Source: a virus
Reading direction: 5' to 3' (one strand)
DNA: 37,237 bases
Virus record (IMG/VR): IMGVR_UViG_3300017719_005758
Coordinates: 1-37,237 of that record
Part shown: one piece after another, positions 36,767-37,237 of the stretch
How positions within the stretch are numbered: the first letter of the stretch is position 1
Layout: each line of letters begins with the position of its first letter
The notes under the pieces: model-generated
Told to the model about the DNA's origin: nothing
The model's database searches: none
What the model saw: the letters and a program-made list of their open reading frames with translations, nothing else
Program-made: the position numbers and the translations under genes

Positions 36767-36916
36767 ATGTCAACAATGCACTCGTACACACTATTAGAAT
36801 CAATCGTTTATGAATTACAATCAAAAGGCGCTATCGTCGATCCATGTGTTGTAGATGATTTAATTACCTGTATCACCACTACTAAAAAAGTTGAATACAA
36901 TAAAATAAAATTATAA
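36767..36916 (+). CDS. Small hypothetical protein
   Basis: A 49-residue gene led by the fourth cassette. Mixed helix and strand (LLESIVYELQSKGAIVDPCV, then TCITTTKKVEYN). Unknown. Its start, like the next gene's, has the GGTTAT(ATG) context. Confidence 0.5.
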   Translation: MSTMHSYTLLESIVYELQSKGAIVDPCVVDDLITCITTTKKVEYNKIKL

Positions 36917-36931
36917 TATTAAATAAAGGTT

Positions 36932-37108
36932 ATGAAAAGTATAATTAAAGGCAGTGAACCAATCCCAAAGTATGTGTTAACAGTTGATATAAACATTGGC
37001 TATGAAAACATATGGCGTGGAGATGACATTAGTGAGGGTATACATTACAGAGATATCGCAATTAAACATTGGGGCAAAGACGCGGTAGCATTATTGCCAG
37101 CCGAATAA
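36932..37108 (+). CDS. Small hypothetical protein
   Basis: A 58-residue gene preceded by AATAAAGGTTATG. Outline: strand (PKYVLTVDINIGYENIWRGD) with an acidic turn, then a short helix (ISEGIHYRDIAIKHWG). Function unknown. A strong GC hairpin follows its stop. Confidence 0.5.
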   Translation: MKSIIKGSEPIPKYVLTVDINIGYENIWRGDDISEGIHYRDIAIKHWGKDAVALLPAE

Positions 37109-37131
37109 CATTGTAACAAACATATTATTTA

Positions 37132-37158
37132 CCACCGTGGTACTCCTTACCGCGGTGG
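37132..37158 (+). terminator. GC-rich hairpin, possible terminator
   Basis: An 11-base-pair stem, CCACCGTGGTA (37132-37142) with TACCGCGGTGG (37148-37158), one T:G pair and loop CTCCT. The stem is strong, but the following CACTTCTGTAC is not a T-tract, so it may be a pause, a processing site or an RNA 3' stabiliser rather than an intrinsic terminator. Confidence 0.5.
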
Positions 37159-37223
37159 CACTTCTGTACACCGTACTTACTACCTTACCCGTACATACTG
37201 ATTATATACTTAATACATAAGTT

Positions 37224-37237
37224 ATGCCGGCGTACCG
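37224..37237 (+). CDS. Possible gene start cut by the window end
   Basis: ATG at 37224 after AATACATAAGTT opens a frame (M-P-A-Y) running off the window. Nothing can be said of the product. Confidence 0.15.

Noticed and set aside
1-37237. CRISPR array, insertion sequence, integrase or virion structural genes
   Set aside because: No regularly spaced repeats, transposase or recombinase motifs, or recognisable capsid, tail, portal or terminase proteins were seen in the window.

Overview
The window looks like part of a T4-like tailed-phage (myovirus-type) genome infecting a member of the Bacteroidota, probably a marine flavobacterium. The phage call rests on a T4-type replication set (family B polymerase, sliding clamp, both clamp-loader subunits) in one tightly packed, AT-rich, entirely plus-strand array of about 70 genes, most of them small, with stop/start overlaps (TAATG, ATGA). 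The host call rests on promoters that fit the Bacteroidota primary-sigma pattern (TTTG, 19-20 bases, TAnnTTTG-like box), on generally weak Shine-Dalgarno sequences, and on Bacteroidota-like small proteins. The host call is inference; the promoter spacing is read directly.

Layout. (1) 1-11.8 kb, replication and chaperones: a MazG-like pyrophosphohydrolase cut by the window edge; a DNA polymerase split in two by three unrelated genes; sliding clamp; Hsp20, GroES and GroEL; a histone-like peptide; clamp loader gp44 and gp62; an Nmad1/DUF1599-type nucleotide enzyme; a Cas4/AddB-like PD-(D/E)XK nuclease with a four-Cys set. (2) 11.9-24.2 kb, a glycan module: a possible ribbon-helix-helix protein, several glycosyltransferases (GT4, GT2 and less certain folds), nucleotide-sugar enzymes (RmlB-, RmlC- and RmlD-like, a short UDP-sugar dehydrogenase, a cytidylyltransferase) and a DegT-fold enzyme whose PLP lysine is replaced by histidine, as in sugar 3-dehydratases. 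(3) 24.3-30 kb: zinc-ribbon and HNH-like proteins, a lysozyme-like protein, a SWIM zinc finger, a second PD-(D/E)XK-like protein, a membrane-anchored Lys/Ala-rich protein, a large acidic unknown, and a GC-rich structured RNA candidate followed by a terminator. (4) 30-37.2 kb: many very small unknown genes, a complete FabH (ketoacyl-ACP synthase III) followed by two small membrane proteins, and a structured non-coding stretch.

How it fits together. The first module copies DNA and supplies folding help, since the clamp, chaperonin and clamp-loader genes lie together. The second makes and attaches unusual deoxy-sugars, either to the virion or to host surface glycans; modified DNA is a less supported target. 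Similar promoters recur through the window, including four near-copies of a promoter plus leader cassette in the accessory region and internal promoters inside the polymerase insert and the glycan cluster. The most notable points are the polymerase split between motifs B and C by methyltransferase and DUF6165 cargo, the phage-encoded FabH, the His-type dehydratase, and the promoter-leader cassettes.

No tRNA, CRISPR array, insertion sequence, integrase or virion structural gene was recognised.
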